This document shows, piece by piece, positions 52,947 to 62,215 of a stretch of 64,000 bases of DNA. The first letter of the stretch is position 1. Each line of letters starts with the position of its first letter. The DNA is taken from positions 2,852,001 through 2,916,000 of the forward strand of contig NZ_CP088923.1 in assembly GCF_021545845.1 (NCBI RefSeq), read 5' to 3'. This DNA comes from Rhodanobacter thiooxydans. GTDB taxonomy: Bacteria > Pseudomonadota > Gammaproteobacteria > Xanthomonadales > Rhodanobacteraceae. The notes beneath the pieces are model-generated. The model was not told the origin of the DNA. It did no database searches and saw nothing but the letters and a program-made list of their open reading frames with translations. The position numbers and the translations under genes are program-made.

Positions 52947-53516
52947 TCACGGCTTTCCCGTCGAGCCACCCTGCGCGAACGCGACGAAGCCTGCCATGAA
53001 CTTGCGCAGCTGGTCGCTGGTGCGCGCGTCGGCGATGGCGCCATCGGCATCGAACACGCTGCTCGCGTGCGACACCATCAGGCGGCCGCCGGTCCACAGT
53101 TCCGCGCCGAGCGTGCGCAGCACCGGCAGCCAGGCGTTCTGCGACAGGATGGTGCCGAAGCCGCCGGGCGAGGCGCCGATCAGCGCCACCGGCTTGCCGG
53201 CGAATACGCGCGGGATGTCGGCTGGCGGCCGGGTCAGCCAGTCCAGCGCGTTCTTGGTCACGCCGGGGATGCTGTTGTTGTATTCAGGCGTGGCGATCAG
53301 CAGGCCGTCGGCCGCGGCGATCGCCTCCTTCAGCGCCGTCACCTCGGCCGGAAGGCCGTGCGCGGCCTCGTCGTCGCCGTTGTACAGCGGGAACGCGGCG
53401 ATCGACATGATCTGCAGCCGGCTGCCGGCCGGCACCGCCGCGACGGCGGCGCGCAGCAACGCGGCATTGAACGAGCCCTTGCGCAGGCTGCCGGAAAAAC
53501 CCACCAATGTGGCCAT
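52947..53516 (-). CDS. NADPH-dependent FMN reductase
   Basis: Flavodoxin-like protein of 189 residues; GAGGTGG precedes the ATG at 53516. FMN contacts are GFSGSLRKGSFNAAL (phosphate loop), ATPEYNNSIPGVTKNALDW and IGASPGGFGT. It belongs to the chromate/quinone reductase group (ChrR, YieF), which transfers two electrons from NADPH to FMN, quinones or metal ions. It stands next to the decayed GST and sigma fragments. Confidence 0.9.
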   Translation of the reverse strand: MATLVGFSGSLRKGSFNAALLRAAVAAVPAGSRLQIMSIAAFPLYNGDDEAAHGLPAEVTALKEAIAAADGLLIATPEYNNSIPGVTKNALDWLTRPPADIPRVFAGKPVALIGASPGGFGTILSQNAWLPVLRTLGAELWTGGRLMVSHASSVFDADGAIADARTSDQLRKFMAGFVAFAQGGSTGKP

Positions 53517-53625
53517 GTTCCACCTCGGAGCGGCGACAGTAGTGGCAAGAGTAATGCGGAAACGGTGACGCGGATGGCAACCCGATCGGCTCGCCGCCGT
53601 CACGTCGGGAGGCGGCCGGGTTACG

Positions 53626-54525
53626 ATGCCGCTCCTTCGCCGCACCGCGGCGCGTTGCCATCGTTGTTCGGGACAATCCGCCGTGCCGCATTACTCCGGT
53701 CCCCTGCTCACACGCCCGATCGCCCAGGCGCTGCTGGCTGCACGCGATGCCGGTGCGGGCGAATGGGCCGGCTCACTGGATCTGGGCCGCTCGAATGGCA
53801 GCGCGTCGGTGCAGACGGACACCTGGCGGTGGCAGGGTCAGCGCTACCCGTATCCGCACAAACTGAAGGACCGCACGATCCACTACTGGGACGGCGACGA
53901 CTTCGCGCCGGTGGCGCGCTACGCCGGCTCGCTGATCAAGCTGGTGCCCACCGAGTGGGGTGCGCCCACCTTCGAGATCGACGGCATCAAGATGCTGCCC
54001 ACCGCGAAGGAATCGCCGGTCGCGGACGCGCGCCGCAAGGTGGCGCTGGTCGAGCCGCGCGGCAAGGTGGTGCTGGATACCTGCGGCGGCCTGGGCTACT
54101 TCGCGGCCTGCTGCCTGGAGGCCGGCGTGGCGCGCATCCTCTCGTTCGAGAAGAACGCCGACGTGTTGTGGTTGCGCACGCTCAATCCGTGGTCGCCGGA
54201 CCCTGACGCTCCGGCCAGCGGCGGCCGCCTGCAGCTCACTCACGCCGACGTGTCGCAGGCGATCGCGCAGATCGCCGACGCCTCGGTGGACGCGCTGCTG
54301 CACGACCCACCGCGCTTCGGCATCGCCGGCGAACTCTACGCGCAGGCGTTCTACGACCAGCTGGCGCGCGTGCTGCGCAAGGGCGGCTGGCTGTTCCACT
54401 ACACCGGCAGCCCGAACAAACTCACCAGCGGCCGCGACGTGCCGCGCGAGGTGGCCAGGCGGCTGGAGAAAGCCGGCTTCAAGGCGCAGCTGGCGCTGGA
54501 TGGCGTGCTGGCGGTGCGACGCTGA
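53626..54525 (+). CDS. Class I SAM-dependent methyltransferase
   Basis: Protein of 299 residues if started at 53626; a GTG at 53683 (VPHYSGPLLTRP) would give 280 and may be better. The Rossmann methyltransferase part has motif I VLDTCGGLGYFAACCLEAGV, the acidic end of strand 2 in SFEKNAD, and motif IV ALLHDPPRFG. The first 130 residues resemble a spermidine-synthase-like or MnmC-like front (DRTIHYWDGDDF). Substrate unknown; the D-P-P motif would fit an RNA or amino-group target. It faces the M61 gene tail to tail. Confidence 0.8.
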   Translation: MPLLRRTAARCHRCSGQSAVPHYSGPLLTRPIAQALLAARDAGAGEWAGSLDLGRSNGSASVQTDTWRWQGQRYPYPHKLKDRTIHYWDGDDFAPVARYAGSLIKLVPTEWGAPTFEIDGIKMLPTAKESPVADARRKVALVEPRGKVVLDTCGGLGYFAACCLEAGVARILSFEKNADVLWLRTLNPWSPDPDAPASGGRLQLTHADVSQAIAQIADASVDALLHDPPRFGIAGELYAQAFYDQLARVLRKGGWLFHYTGSPNKLTSGRDVPREVARRLEKAGFKAQLALDGVLAVRR

Positions 54526-54568
54526 GCCGGCGCCGGGAGGCACTGGGCCAGCCCCTTCCCGCCATCGC

Positions 54569-56530
54569 CTACTTGCGCGCCGCGATGATCTCGCCCAGGT
54601 AGTCTGGCGTGCCCTCGATGCGCACCAGGTGCGGGTATTGCGGGCCGTCGTGATAATCCACCGGCACGGTCGTGTATTCGCCCTGGTATTTCAGCAGCAG
54701 CTGGATCGGCGCCTTGCTGCCCTTGGCCGCGGCGATCGCGTCTTTCAGCACGTCGCGCGTATAGGCCGTACCGTTTACCGCCACCAGGGTCGCGCCGGTG
54801 CTGACACCGGCCTTGAACGCCGGGCCGTTCCAGCGCACGTCGTTGATCTGGTCATTCTTGCCCACGGTCAGGCCGATCGACCAGGCGAAGTTGAACAGGT
54901 GGCGGGGCGATTGCGGCCGGCTGTCGTACTGCTTCTCGTAGGCACTTGGCTGGTCGGTATAGACCAGCTTCCAGCCGCTGCCCTCGATGCCGTCCCGCAG
55001 CGGTGGCGTGCGTGCGTCTGCACGCGCGCGCAGGAAGCCGGCCCAGTCGTACGGCGCCACGCCGTTCAAGGTCGACACCACGTCGTCGAAGGTATAGGTC
55101 TTGGTGACGAAATTGCCGTCGTCGACGCCGAAAAACGCGCGTGCGAAATCGTCCAGCGACTTGCGGTCGTGGCTCAGCGCGCGCAGCTTCGCGTCCACCG
55201 CCAGCCACAGCATCTGCCCGCCGCTGTAGTACTCCTCGCTCATCTGCCAGCTGCGGTACGGCAGGCCGGAGCGGCGCGCGGCGGTCGGGTCGTTGGTGGT
55301 GTCCTCCAGCGTACGCCAGCCGAAGCCAGGGCGGTTGCGCTCGTAGTTGGCCGCCACCATCGCCAGCGCATCGCGGAACTGCTCGGGCGTCCACAGGCCG
55401 GCGCGCGCGGTCAGCACGAAGCCCCAGTACTGCGTCTGCCCCTCGTACACCCACAGCAGCGAACCGCCCATCGGCACCTTGAAGTTCGGCGTCCACAGGT
55501 CGGCCGGGCGGCGGAACTTGCCGTTCCACGAATGCGTGTACTCGTGCGCCAGCAGGTCGCGGCCGGGGGCGGCGTCGCTCCAGGCGGTGAAGTAGTCGGC
55601 GCCCAGGCCGTTCTCGCTGGACCGGTGATGCTCCAGGCCGTTGCCGTCCAGCTCGTCCGACAGCGAGAACAGGAAATCGTAGTGGTCGTAATGGTGCGAA
55701 CCGAACAGCTTCGTCGCCTGCGTCACCAGCGCACGGTGCACCTGCAGCTGCGGCGGCGTGACCTCGAGATACTTCGGCGCATCGGCGACGACATCCATGT
55801 GCACCGGCGCGGTGCCGCCGGGATTGAGGTCGAAGCGCTTGAAGTAGCAGCCGGCGTAGATCGGCGAATCGACCAGTGTGTTGAACGTCACCGGCTTGAA
55901 GCGGATGGTGTCGCCCGCGTGCGAGGCCGCTTCCAGCGCGCTGCCGAACTGCCAGCCTTGCGGCAGCGTCACACTGGGCGCGAAGGTGATGCCGCGCGTG
56001 TAGTGGCCGGCCGGGTACAGCGCCATCTTGTTCCATTCCAGCGCCAGCATGCGGTCGGTCATCTCGATCGAGCCATCGCTGCCCGTGCGGCCGGACAGGT
56101 ACTGGAAATCCGCGTCGACGCTGGAAACGCCGGCGGGCACGTCGAGATGGAACGCGTACACGTCGTACTCGTCGCGCGTCCACGCCAGCGGCTTGCCGCC
56201 GGCGCTGAGCGCGAGACCGGCAAGCATGGCGATCGGGCCGGTCGGCGAGTGGTCGCCGGGAATCCATTGCGGATACAGCAGGGTCAAGGCGCCCGGCTGT
56301 ACCGGGATCGTCTCGTGCACGCGGAAGATGCCCTGCGAGGTGTCGCCGGCATCGACGTGGATGGCGATCGTGCCGGGGTACGGCACGTCCTGCGGCGGCG
56401 GCACGCTGACACCCGGCGCCGCCTGCGCCCAGGCGATACCCGCCGCGAGCGCGAACCATACCGCCAGCGCCCCACCCGTCGCCCTGCGGTGCGCACCGGC
56501 CGGCAACCCGGCGAGAGAAACAATGGACAT
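54569..56530 (-). CDS. M61 family glycyl aminopeptidase with PDZ domain, exported
   Basis: Protein of 653 residues; GGAG before the ATG at 56530. Signal peptide in the first 40 residues. N-terminal beta domain, then the zinc site HEYTHSWNGK (His-Glu-x2-His) with the distant Glu probably in WVYEGQTQYWG, and a C-terminal PDZ domain (PAFKAGVSTGATLVAVNG) that may guide substrates. Family members remove N-terminal Gly or Ala. Predicted to be periplasmic, adding to the peptidase set at the left edge. Confidence 0.92.
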   Translation of the reverse strand: MSIVSLAGLPAGAHRRATGGALAVWFALAAGIAWAQAAPGVSVPPPQDVPYPGTIAIHVDAGDTSQGIFRVHETIPVQPGALTLLYPQWIPGDHSPTGPIAMLAGLALSAGGKPLAWTRDEYDVYAFHLDVPAGVSSVDADFQYLSGRTGSDGSIEMTDRMLALEWNKMALYPAGHYTRGITFAPSVTLPQGWQFGSALEAASHAGDTIRFKPVTFNTLVDSPIYAGCYFKRFDLNPGGTAPVHMDVVADAPKYLEVTPPQLQVHRALVTQATKLFGSHHYDHYDFLFSLSDELDGNGLEHHRSSENGLGADYFTAWSDAAPGRDLLAHEYTHSWNGKFRRPADLWTPNFKVPMGGSLLWVYEGQTQYWGFVLTARAGLWTPEQFRDALAMVAANYERNRPGFGWRTLEDTTNDPTAARRSGLPYRSWQMSEEYYSGGQMLWLAVDAKLRALSHDRKSLDDFARAFFGVDDGNFVTKTYTFDDVVSTLNGVAPYDWAGFLRARADARTPPLRDGIEGSGWKLVYTDQPSAYEKQYDSRPQSPRHLFNFAWSIGLTVGKNDQINDVRWNGPAFKAGVSTGATLVAVNGTAYTRDVLKDAIAAAKGSKAPIQLLLKYQGEYTTVPVDYHDGPQYPHLVRIEGTPDYLGEIIAARK

Positions 56531-56703
56531 GAGCGACTCCGGCAGGCAGACCAAAGGATTTCCACAACCTAGCATCCCGGCGCCGCAGCGAGGCCGGGAC
56601 GGAACGTGGCGATTTCAAGTGTTCCCGCAACCAGGGCTGAATTCGCCAATCGCATCCGGATGACCATCGGATCGGCACCGACCGAAAAGGCGGGCATGGT
56701 ATA

Positions 56704-56862
56704 TTGACCACCGCTGGTATCGGCTTGGCTTCCACCGATACTTCCGGCTATGGGCTGCAACGGCTCTGCAAGGAGGCGAACGCCGCGCTTTACCGCGCCA
56801 GGCGGGTCGGGCGCAACCGCGTCATCGCCGATACCGGGAACGGCAATCTGGTCGAAACCTGA
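56704..56862 (+). pseudogene. Remnant of a GGDEF domain C-terminus
   Basis: The frame reads GIGLASTDTSGYGLQRL, then CKEANAALYRARRVGRNRV and stops at 56862. This matches the end of GGDEF domains (SIGVA..., A-D/N-x-A-L-Y-R-A-x-x-x-G-R-N-R-V). The GGDEF motif and everything before it are absent. The 572-base gap 56531-57102 holds nothing else recognised. Confidence 0.7.
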
Positions 56863-57102
56863 AACCCCGGTCTGGCTTCGCGCCTCTTAAGAAAACCGGC
56901 GCCATGCCGATTGCCACTCAGGCCCTCAGGATCCATCGATGTCGCGACACGTCCGAATGCTCTCTTGCACAACGAAATCACCTGCCGAGAATAGAAGGCG
57001 CCGGTCGGTTCGGCCGCGCCCGCCCGATACCCAGGGTAGGCACATGAGCATGTGCGGCCCATCTCGCCACACCATCAGCGCCCACCCCAGAGGATGGCCG
57101 AA

Positions 57103-57477
57103 ATGACGGCCAACAGGGGTTTCCCCACCCGCCTAGGCAACCGCGTCGATTGGAACGACCCCGAATTGCAGAAGCTGCTGAGCAAGATCGAAGGCTGGGA
57201 CCTGGACAACCGCGAAAACTTCGTGCGCGAGGACGTGCAGATCCAGGTCGGCTGGAGCGCCGGATCCGTCCGCGCTGCCACCCTGGTCTGGAAACGCGAG
57301 AAGGTCATGGTGCTGGAAGCCAGCCTGCAGATCCCCACCGGCGAATTCGTGCGGGTGGATACCTTCGTCGCCGACGGCATGCGCAGTGTGTGGGGCGTGG
57401 TGGTCGAAGGCCGGGCGGGAAGGCGCGAGGAGGACCGCAGCAACGGCATGAACGTCTACTGGCTGCACGAGTGCTGA
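57103..57477 (+). CDS. Protein of unknown function, paralogue A
   Basis: Protein of 124 residues. The ATG at 57103 has AGAGG nine bases before it and gives the same distance to the conserved VDW(N/D)DP motif as in the paralogue at 57535-57921. Conserved blocks are LLSKIEGWDLDNR, DVQIQVGWSAGSV and RVDTFVADGMRSVWGVVVEG. It may be a small beta-barrel domain, PilZ-like in general shape, but the RxxxR and D/NxSxxG motifs of PilZ are absent. No signal peptide. Family not recognised. Confidence 0.75.
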   Translation: MTANRGFPTRLGNRVDWNDPELQKLLSKIEGWDLDNRENFVREDVQIQVGWSAGSVRAATLVWKREKVMVLEASLQIPTGEFVRVDTFVADGMRSVWGVVVEGRAGRREEDRSNGMNVYWLHEC

Positions 57478-57482
57478 CCACC

Positions 57483-57505
57483 GGCCCGTGTGCGCAGCAC
57501 GGGCC
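57483..57505. terminator. Bidirectional hairpin between convergent paralogues
   Basis: GGCCCGTG and CACGGGCC, 8-bp arms with a 7-base loop, centred between the two stops. No T tract on either side. Confidence 0.45.
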
Positions 57506-57534
57506 AATCCCTGCACCACCTCACCGCAGCGGCG

Positions 57535-57921
57535 TCAGCCGATGCGCAGCCTGCTCAGGAACAGGCCATGCTCGCGATCCTCGACGCGGTGGCCCTCGCG
57601 CCCCTCGACGATGCAGCCCCACACGCTGCGCGTGCCGCCGGCATGCTGGGTGTCCACACGCACGCGGTCGCCCAGCGGCAACGGAAACCGGGTCACCAGC
57701 ACCATGGCCTGCTCATCCATCGAGACCATCTGCGCCGGCTTGCTGACCACGGAATTGGCCGTCCATCCGGAACTGATCTGGATCTGCACGTCCTGCAGCG
57801 GATGATCGCTGCGGTTGTCGAGCTTCCAGCCGTCGATTTTCTGCAGCAGCGCATCCAGGTTCGGGTCATCCCAGTCGACCTGGCCGACCGAAACGCTCGA
57901 GCGTGATTTGTCGTGGCCCAT
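57535..57921 (-). CDS. Protein of unknown function, paralogue B
   Basis: Protein of 128 residues; GGAG before the ATG at 57921. It shares VDWDDPNLDALLQKIDGWKL, DVQIQISSGW and the TRSVWGCIVEGREG block with the gene at 57103-57477, in the same order, with no signal peptide or membrane segment. The two genes face each other across 57 bases, which suggests an inverted duplication. Function unknown. Confidence 0.75.
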   Translation of the reverse strand: MGHDKSRSSVSVGQVDWDDPNLDALLQKIDGWKLDNRSDHPLQDVQIQISSGWTANSVVSKPAQMVSMDEQAMVLVTRFPLPLGDRVRVDTQHAGGTRSVWGCIVEGREGHRVEDREHGLFLSRLRIG

Positions 57922-58111
57922 GTGCTGATCTCCGCCGGGTCTGCGAATGGACATGCTGGCGTGTTCCCGCGCCAACATAGCAGAACCGCCGCCTGACGAC
58001 GGCGCGGAGATGACAGCCATGTCCATCATCCCTCCCCGCTGGCGGCGACAGAGCTTTGTCCACCGCTTCCGGCGTATAAGCTGGCTGACCCACCAGCCCC
58101 AAGAGGCCGTC

Positions 58112-58657
58112 ATGAATGCCCTGTCGAAATTCGCCGCGCTCGCCCTGGTGGGGAGCGCCGCCCTCGCCGCGCCGGCGCTGGGCGCCCTGAAGGAAGGCGC
58201 CAGGGCGCCCGGCTTTTCTGCGCCGGCCTATCTCGCCGGCCAGCCGTTCACGTTCAAGCTTGCCGATGCGCTGAAGAAGGGCCCGCTGGTGCTCTACTTC
58301 TTCCCCGCCGCGCACACCCCGGGCTGCAACCTGGAAGCGCACCTGTTCTCCGAGGCCATCGAGCAGTTCAAGGCGCAGCATGCCACGGTGATCGGCGTCA
58401 CCGCCGGCAACACCTCGAAGCTGGCGGCGTTCTCGCAGGAGACCGAGCATTGCGGCGGCAAGTTCGCGGTTGCCGCGGACGAGGGCGCGAAGATCGCCAG
58501 GAGCTACGACGCGCTGCTGCCGATGCGGCCAGGCTGGTCGGACCGCACCTCCTATGTGATCGCCCCGTCCGGACAGATCGTACATGTCTATTCGAACCTG
58601 AACCCCAAGCAGCATGTGCGCGAGACGCTGGACGCCGCGCAGGCGCTCGGCAACTAG
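58112..58657 (+). CDS. Periplasmic peroxiredoxin (AhpC/TSA family)
   Basis: Protein of 181 residues; AGAGG before the ATG at 58112. Signal peptide MNALSKFAALALVGSAALAA. Thioredoxin fold with the peroxidatic Cys in FFPAAHTPGCNLEAHLF, a position like that of Bcp-type enzymes, and a second Cys in TEHCGGKFAVAADEGA. It should reduce peroxides in the periplasm. A strong hairpin follows its stop. Confidence 0.9.
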   Translation: MNALSKFAALALVGSAALAAPALGALKEGARAPGFSAPAYLAGQPFTFKLADALKKGPLVLYFFPAAHTPGCNLEAHLFSEAIEQFKAQHATVIGVTAGNTSKLAAFSQETEHCGGKFAVAADEGAKIARSYDALLPMRPGWSDRTSYVIAPSGQIVHVYSNLNPKQHVRETLDAAQALGN

Positions 58658-58685
58658 CGCGCTGCGGAGGCGGCAGCGGTTCGAC

Positions 58686-58716
58686 CGGCTCGCCCCAAGG
58701 CGAGCCGGCTGCTTTC
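58686..58716 (+). terminator. Intrinsic terminator of the peroxiredoxin gene
   Basis: CCGGCTCGCC, CCAA, GGCGAGCCGG: a perfect 10-bp stem with a 4-base loop 28 bases after the stop, followed by CTGCTTTC. The T tract is weak. Confidence 0.65.
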
Positions 58717-58899
58717 GTCTGTCCGACGGGTGGATGAAAAACGGCGGCCCTGCCCTCTTCAACGCGCCAGCTCAGCGCATGTCCATCGCGGGAGCTGGCT
58801 ACGTCAGATCAAATGCCTGGTGTGTCCGATGCGCGACTAGCCATCCGTGGCCCGCACCGGCCAGGGGTCATGCAACGCTCTGCCGGGGGCGTCGCAGGT

Positions 58900-60756
58900 T
58901 CACGGCGTGATCGCCGAGATGCGGGTGGCCCAGTTGCCCAGCGCTCCGCGCGTGCCGCCGCACTGGAACAGCGGGGCGGTCAGGTACTCGCTCAGGGTGC
59001 AGGTCTGCGCGATGTATTCTGAGGCGGTCCAGATCGTGTTGCCATCCGCCGCCGCCGCGCCGTAATCGCCCCAGCGCGGGCGGTTGCCGGCCAGGTAGGG
59101 GATCCCGGTGAAGCCGTCCCACGGGCCCGCGCCCGCGGCGGCGACATGCACCTCGCCGGCGCCGAGCTTTGCGTCCAGCCCGGCATAGCCGGCGCTTGGA
59201 TGGTCGTTCGGGCCGACCACGGTGAACGCGATGACGCCGCGCCCGCTCTGCGTGACGGCCGCCGCACCGTAGGTCAGGTTCGCGTCGGGCAAGGCCAGCG
59301 TGCCGTTGGCGGAGAGACCAGCGGAGGCCGGATTGATGACGAAGTAGTTGATGCCCGAGCCGTGGCTGCCATCGGCCAGCAGCACGTCAGTGTCCAGCGT
59401 GCCCCAGAGCTTGCCGTTGGCGTAGCTCACCTGCTGCATGCGCGAGTCGTTCACCGCCATCGGGCGCGGTGCGGGATAGACGATGTTGGGGTAACCCAGG
59501 TAGTTCGGCGCGCAACCTTTTAGCGCAAAGCAGTCACGCAGCGGCGTATCGCCCGGCTTCTGTTGCGCCAGGCTGCTCGGCACGGCGTAGGTCTGCACGG
59601 TCAGCGGCGACACGTTCAGCGCCAGCGCCGCCGGTGCGCTGTCGATGGCCTGCGTGTTCGACACCGACCACAGCCAGAGCGTGTTGGAAATGCCCGAATC
59701 GTAGAACACCGCGTCCGAGCTCAGCAGGTACTCGGTGCCGCCGCGCGTGTCGACATACTGCCCGCCGGAGGAAATGGCCGGCCAGACCGTGAACGCCGGC
59801 GCCGGAACGCTCGGGTCGCCGCCATTGAACAACACCACGTTCGGCGCGGCCGCACCGCTGGCCAGCGCCTGCTTGGAAATGGCGTAGATCTGCGCGCCGT
59901 AGAAGCCGGGACCGAACAGCGAGAACTCGTTGGTGGTCAGGAAGATCGCATGGGCGTCGGCGCCGATGTGCGGGTAATCGCCCAGGCAGAAGCCGCCCGC
60001 GCAGCCGTGGTCCGGCGTACCCTCGGTGCCGTTGTTCTGCACCGGCAGCCGGTAGATGGTCCAGGCGCCGGTGGGGTCGGCACCCCGGCTGACCGCGATG
60101 TCCAGATGGTTGGTGCCCGCCAGCGGCGAGGTGGTGCCGACGCGGTCGAGCGTGAGCACGACCTGGAACCAGCGCTGCGTGCCAGCGTCGTAATAGCAGG
60201 ACGGGTCGGTGATGCTCGGTCCGTACGCCCTGGTCGCGCGGTTGATCGCCGCCGGATAGCCGTAGAACGTGTTGAGATCGACCGGACCGACGAGTTTGTT
60301 GCCGGCCCTGTCGTAGATCGACAGCACGTCGTTGACGCTTTCCATGACGAAGCCGTTGCCGGCGCACAGGCCCTGGTCGGGCGGCTCCACCGAGAACTGG
60401 TTGCCGCCGTTGGCGTAACGCTGGTCATGGAAATCGAGGCCGTCGAAACCGCCCAGCAGCTGCGGGTTCGCCTTCGCGCGGCGGGCCGTTCCCATCCGGT
60501 TGCTGCCGGCGTGGCCGCGGGCGATGCTGCGGTTCACCACCGGCTGCGGCCCGAGGTCGCTGCCGCCACCCGAATCGGCATCGCCAGCGGTCATCGCCGG
60601 ATCCAGTTCCAGGTTCGTCAGCGCCTGTCCGCCGGCGGGCGTGGTCACTGGCGTGGTGGTGCCCGCCTTGTGCAGCTGGAGGGTGGTTGGCGTCACAGCC
60701 AGCGCGCTCGTGGCAAACGCCACGGCCGCCACTGCGATGAGCAGTCGAGTCTTCAT
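58900..60756 (-). CDS. Large secreted protein of unknown function
   Basis: Protein of 618 residues; GGAGACC before the ATG. Signal peptide MKTRLLIAVAAVAFATSALA. Repeated Gly/Asp/aromatic-rich segments (EPPDQGLCAGNGFVME, YYDAGTQRWFQVVLTLDR, HIGADAHAIFLTTNEFSLFG, GDYGAAAADGNTIWTASEY) suggest a beta-propeller. Paired Cys (CAGGFC, CFALKGC, CTLSEY and FQCGG) may form disulfides. The family is not recognised. A palindrome 78 bases upstream may be its operator. Confidence 0.75.
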   Translation of the reverse strand: MKTRLLIAVAAVAFATSALAVTPTTLQLHKAGTTTPVTTPAGGQALTNLELDPAMTAGDADSGGGSDLGPQPVVNRSIARGHAGSNRMGTARRAKANPQLLGGFDGLDFHDQRYANGGNQFSVEPPDQGLCAGNGFVMESVNDVLSIYDRAGNKLVGPVDLNTFYGYPAAINRATRAYGPSITDPSCYYDAGTQRWFQVVLTLDRVGTTSPLAGTNHLDIAVSRGADPTGAWTIYRLPVQNNGTEGTPDHGCAGGFCLGDYPHIGADAHAIFLTTNEFSLFGPGFYGAQIYAISKQALASGAAAPNVVLFNGGDPSVPAPAFTVWPAISSGGQYVDTRGGTEYLLSSDAVFYDSGISNTLWLWSVSNTQAIDSAPAALALNVSPLTVQTYAVPSSLAQQKPGDTPLRDCFALKGCAPNYLGYPNIVYPAPRPMAVNDSRMQQVSYANGKLWGTLDTDVLLADGSHGSGINYFVINPASAGLSANGTLALPDANLTYGAAAVTQSGRGVIAFTVVGPNDHPSAGYAGLDAKLGAGEVHVAAAGAGPWDGFTGIPYLAGNRPRWGDYGAAAADGNTIWTASEYIAQTCTLSEYLTAPLFQCGGTRGALGNWATRISAITP

Positions 60757-60833
60757 CGTGTCGGTCTCCGTTCGTCGTTGGGACCGCGCCCCCTGGGGCG
60801 CCGGTGCCGCTCATGCCGGCACGGCGTCCACCG

Positions 60834-60849
60834 CAAGTACGCATACTTG
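60834..60849. promoter_or_regulatory. Palindrome upstream of the secreted protein gene
   Basis: CAAGTA-CGCA-TACTTG, perfect 6-bp arms, 78 bases before the ATG of the 618-residue protein. A possible regulator site. The rest of the 343-base gap 60757-61099 shows no gene. Confidence 0.45.
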
Positions 60850-61099
60850 ACATATGCGCCCAGCCACGATACGCGCGCCCGAGCGAAGTCGCCATCCCCC
60901 GGTGGAACCGGCCGGTCCGCGCCGGCATGCCGGCGCTTGCTCGCGCCTGACGGCGTGAGCGACGAAGGCCGCGAATCGCTGCCGCCCTGCGTCAGGCGTT
61001 CCGCCCCGGGGCTACGGGTTGGCGTGGCGCCGCGGGCGCCGCCGAGGCGTTGTCCAGGGCGCAAGCCCTGCCGCTGGCGCTGCCTGCCCCGGGCTTCCG

Positions 61100-62215
61100 T
61101 CAACGCCCGCCGCGGCGTCCGCCTTTCATCCGCGGCGGCACCAGCGCCCATAGCGACTGGCCGACCGCGGCACGCAGCCGCGGCTGGTGCATGACCACGC
61201 CGCCGAGCAGGCCGACCGCGCAGCCCAGCACGGTATCCAGGAAGCGCGACTGGATCAGCGCCGCGTGCGAGGCCTGCGGGTCGAGCGTGGCGGCCTCGGC
61301 CAGCAGGATCGTCAGCGGCGTGATGAACACCGTCGCCAGGCCGTAATGGCGCACGACCAGCCACTCCACCGCGAACGACAACAGCATCAGGATCGGCGCC
61401 ACCGCCCAGGGACCCAGCGGCAGCGACAGCAGGCCCCACGCCACCAGCATGCCGAGCGCGGTGCCGGCAACACGCTGCAGGTTGCGATTCCACACCGCGC
61501 GCAGCGTCGTGCCCTGGATCACCGCCATGCAGCTCACCGGCACCCAGTACGGCCGCTCCATCTGCAAGGCCACCGCGAGCAGCAGCGAGAGGCCGACCAG
61601 CGCACCGATCAGCACCGAGTCGAGCACCACGTAGTCGAAGGTGGGCCTGGGCAGCGGTTTCACCGGTGACGGTGCCTGCAGGCGCAGCACGACCAGGCTG
61701 TAGCCGAAGGCGATGACGGTCGCCAGCAGCCCGCCGAGAAACACCAGCCCGACCCTCAGCGGCAGTTCCAGAAACGGCACCGGGGAATACGCGCCGATCG
61801 CCGCGACCATCACGAAGAACAGGCTGGCCGGCGGCCCCACGCGGTAGTAGCGGCAGGCCATCGTGACCAGCACCGCGATCACCGTCAGCAGCGGCACCGT
61901 CGCCACCGCCACGGCGTGGCTCATGATGCCGAGCGCGTAGCACGCCGCGAGGGCGAACGCACAGACCATCAGCCTGGCCATGCGGTGGTACATCGGCGTG
62001 TCGGGCAGGTACAGGAACGCCAGCCCGCCCAGCGACGAGACCAGTCCGTAATCGAGCCGACCGAAGTACGCGCCCACCAGCACCGGCAAGCCGGTGGCCA
62101 GCCCGGCCGCCACCGGCATCTGCCAGCGCCGGCGCGAGGGATGGAACGTGGACAGGTGCTGCCATTCGACGCGCAACCAGCGTCCCAGTGTCGTGCCTTG
62201 GACTGACTGGGTCAT
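61100..62215 (-). CDS. FUSC family membrane protein, short form
   Basis: Inner-membrane protein of 371 residues with about ten helices in two halves (MPVAAGLATGLPVLVGAYFG, LARLMVCAFALAACYALG; LVGLSLLLAVALQM, VAPILMLLSFAVEWLVV). It lacks the large soluble domain of the FUSC protein at 38690-40837. VPVSCMAVIQGTTLRAVW is the FUSC mark. Substrate unknown. The ATG at 62215 overlaps the end of the truncated deacetylase gene (ATGA). Confidence 0.85.
   Translation of the reverse strand: MTQSVQGTTLGRWLRVEWQHLSTFHPSRRRWQMPVAAGLATGLPVLVGAYFGRLDYGLVSSLGGLAFLYLPDTPMYHRMARLMVCAFALAACYALGIMSHAVAVATVPLLTVIAVLVTMACRYYRVGPPASLFFVMVAAIGAYSPVPFLELPLRVGLVFLGGLLATVIAFGYSLVVLRLQAPSPVKPLPRPTFDYVVLDSVLIGALVGLSLLLAVALQMERPYWVPVSCMAVIQGTTLRAVWNRNLQRVAGTALGMLVAWGLLSLPLGPWAVAPILMLLSFAVEWLVVRHYGLATVFITPLTILLAEAATLDPQASHAALIQSRFLDTVLGCAVGLLGGVVMHQPRLRAAVGQSLWALVPPRMKGGRRGGR

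Noticed and set aside
57103..57921. PilZ c-di-GMP receptors
   Set aside because: Neither RxxxR nor D/NxSxxG is present in either paralogue.
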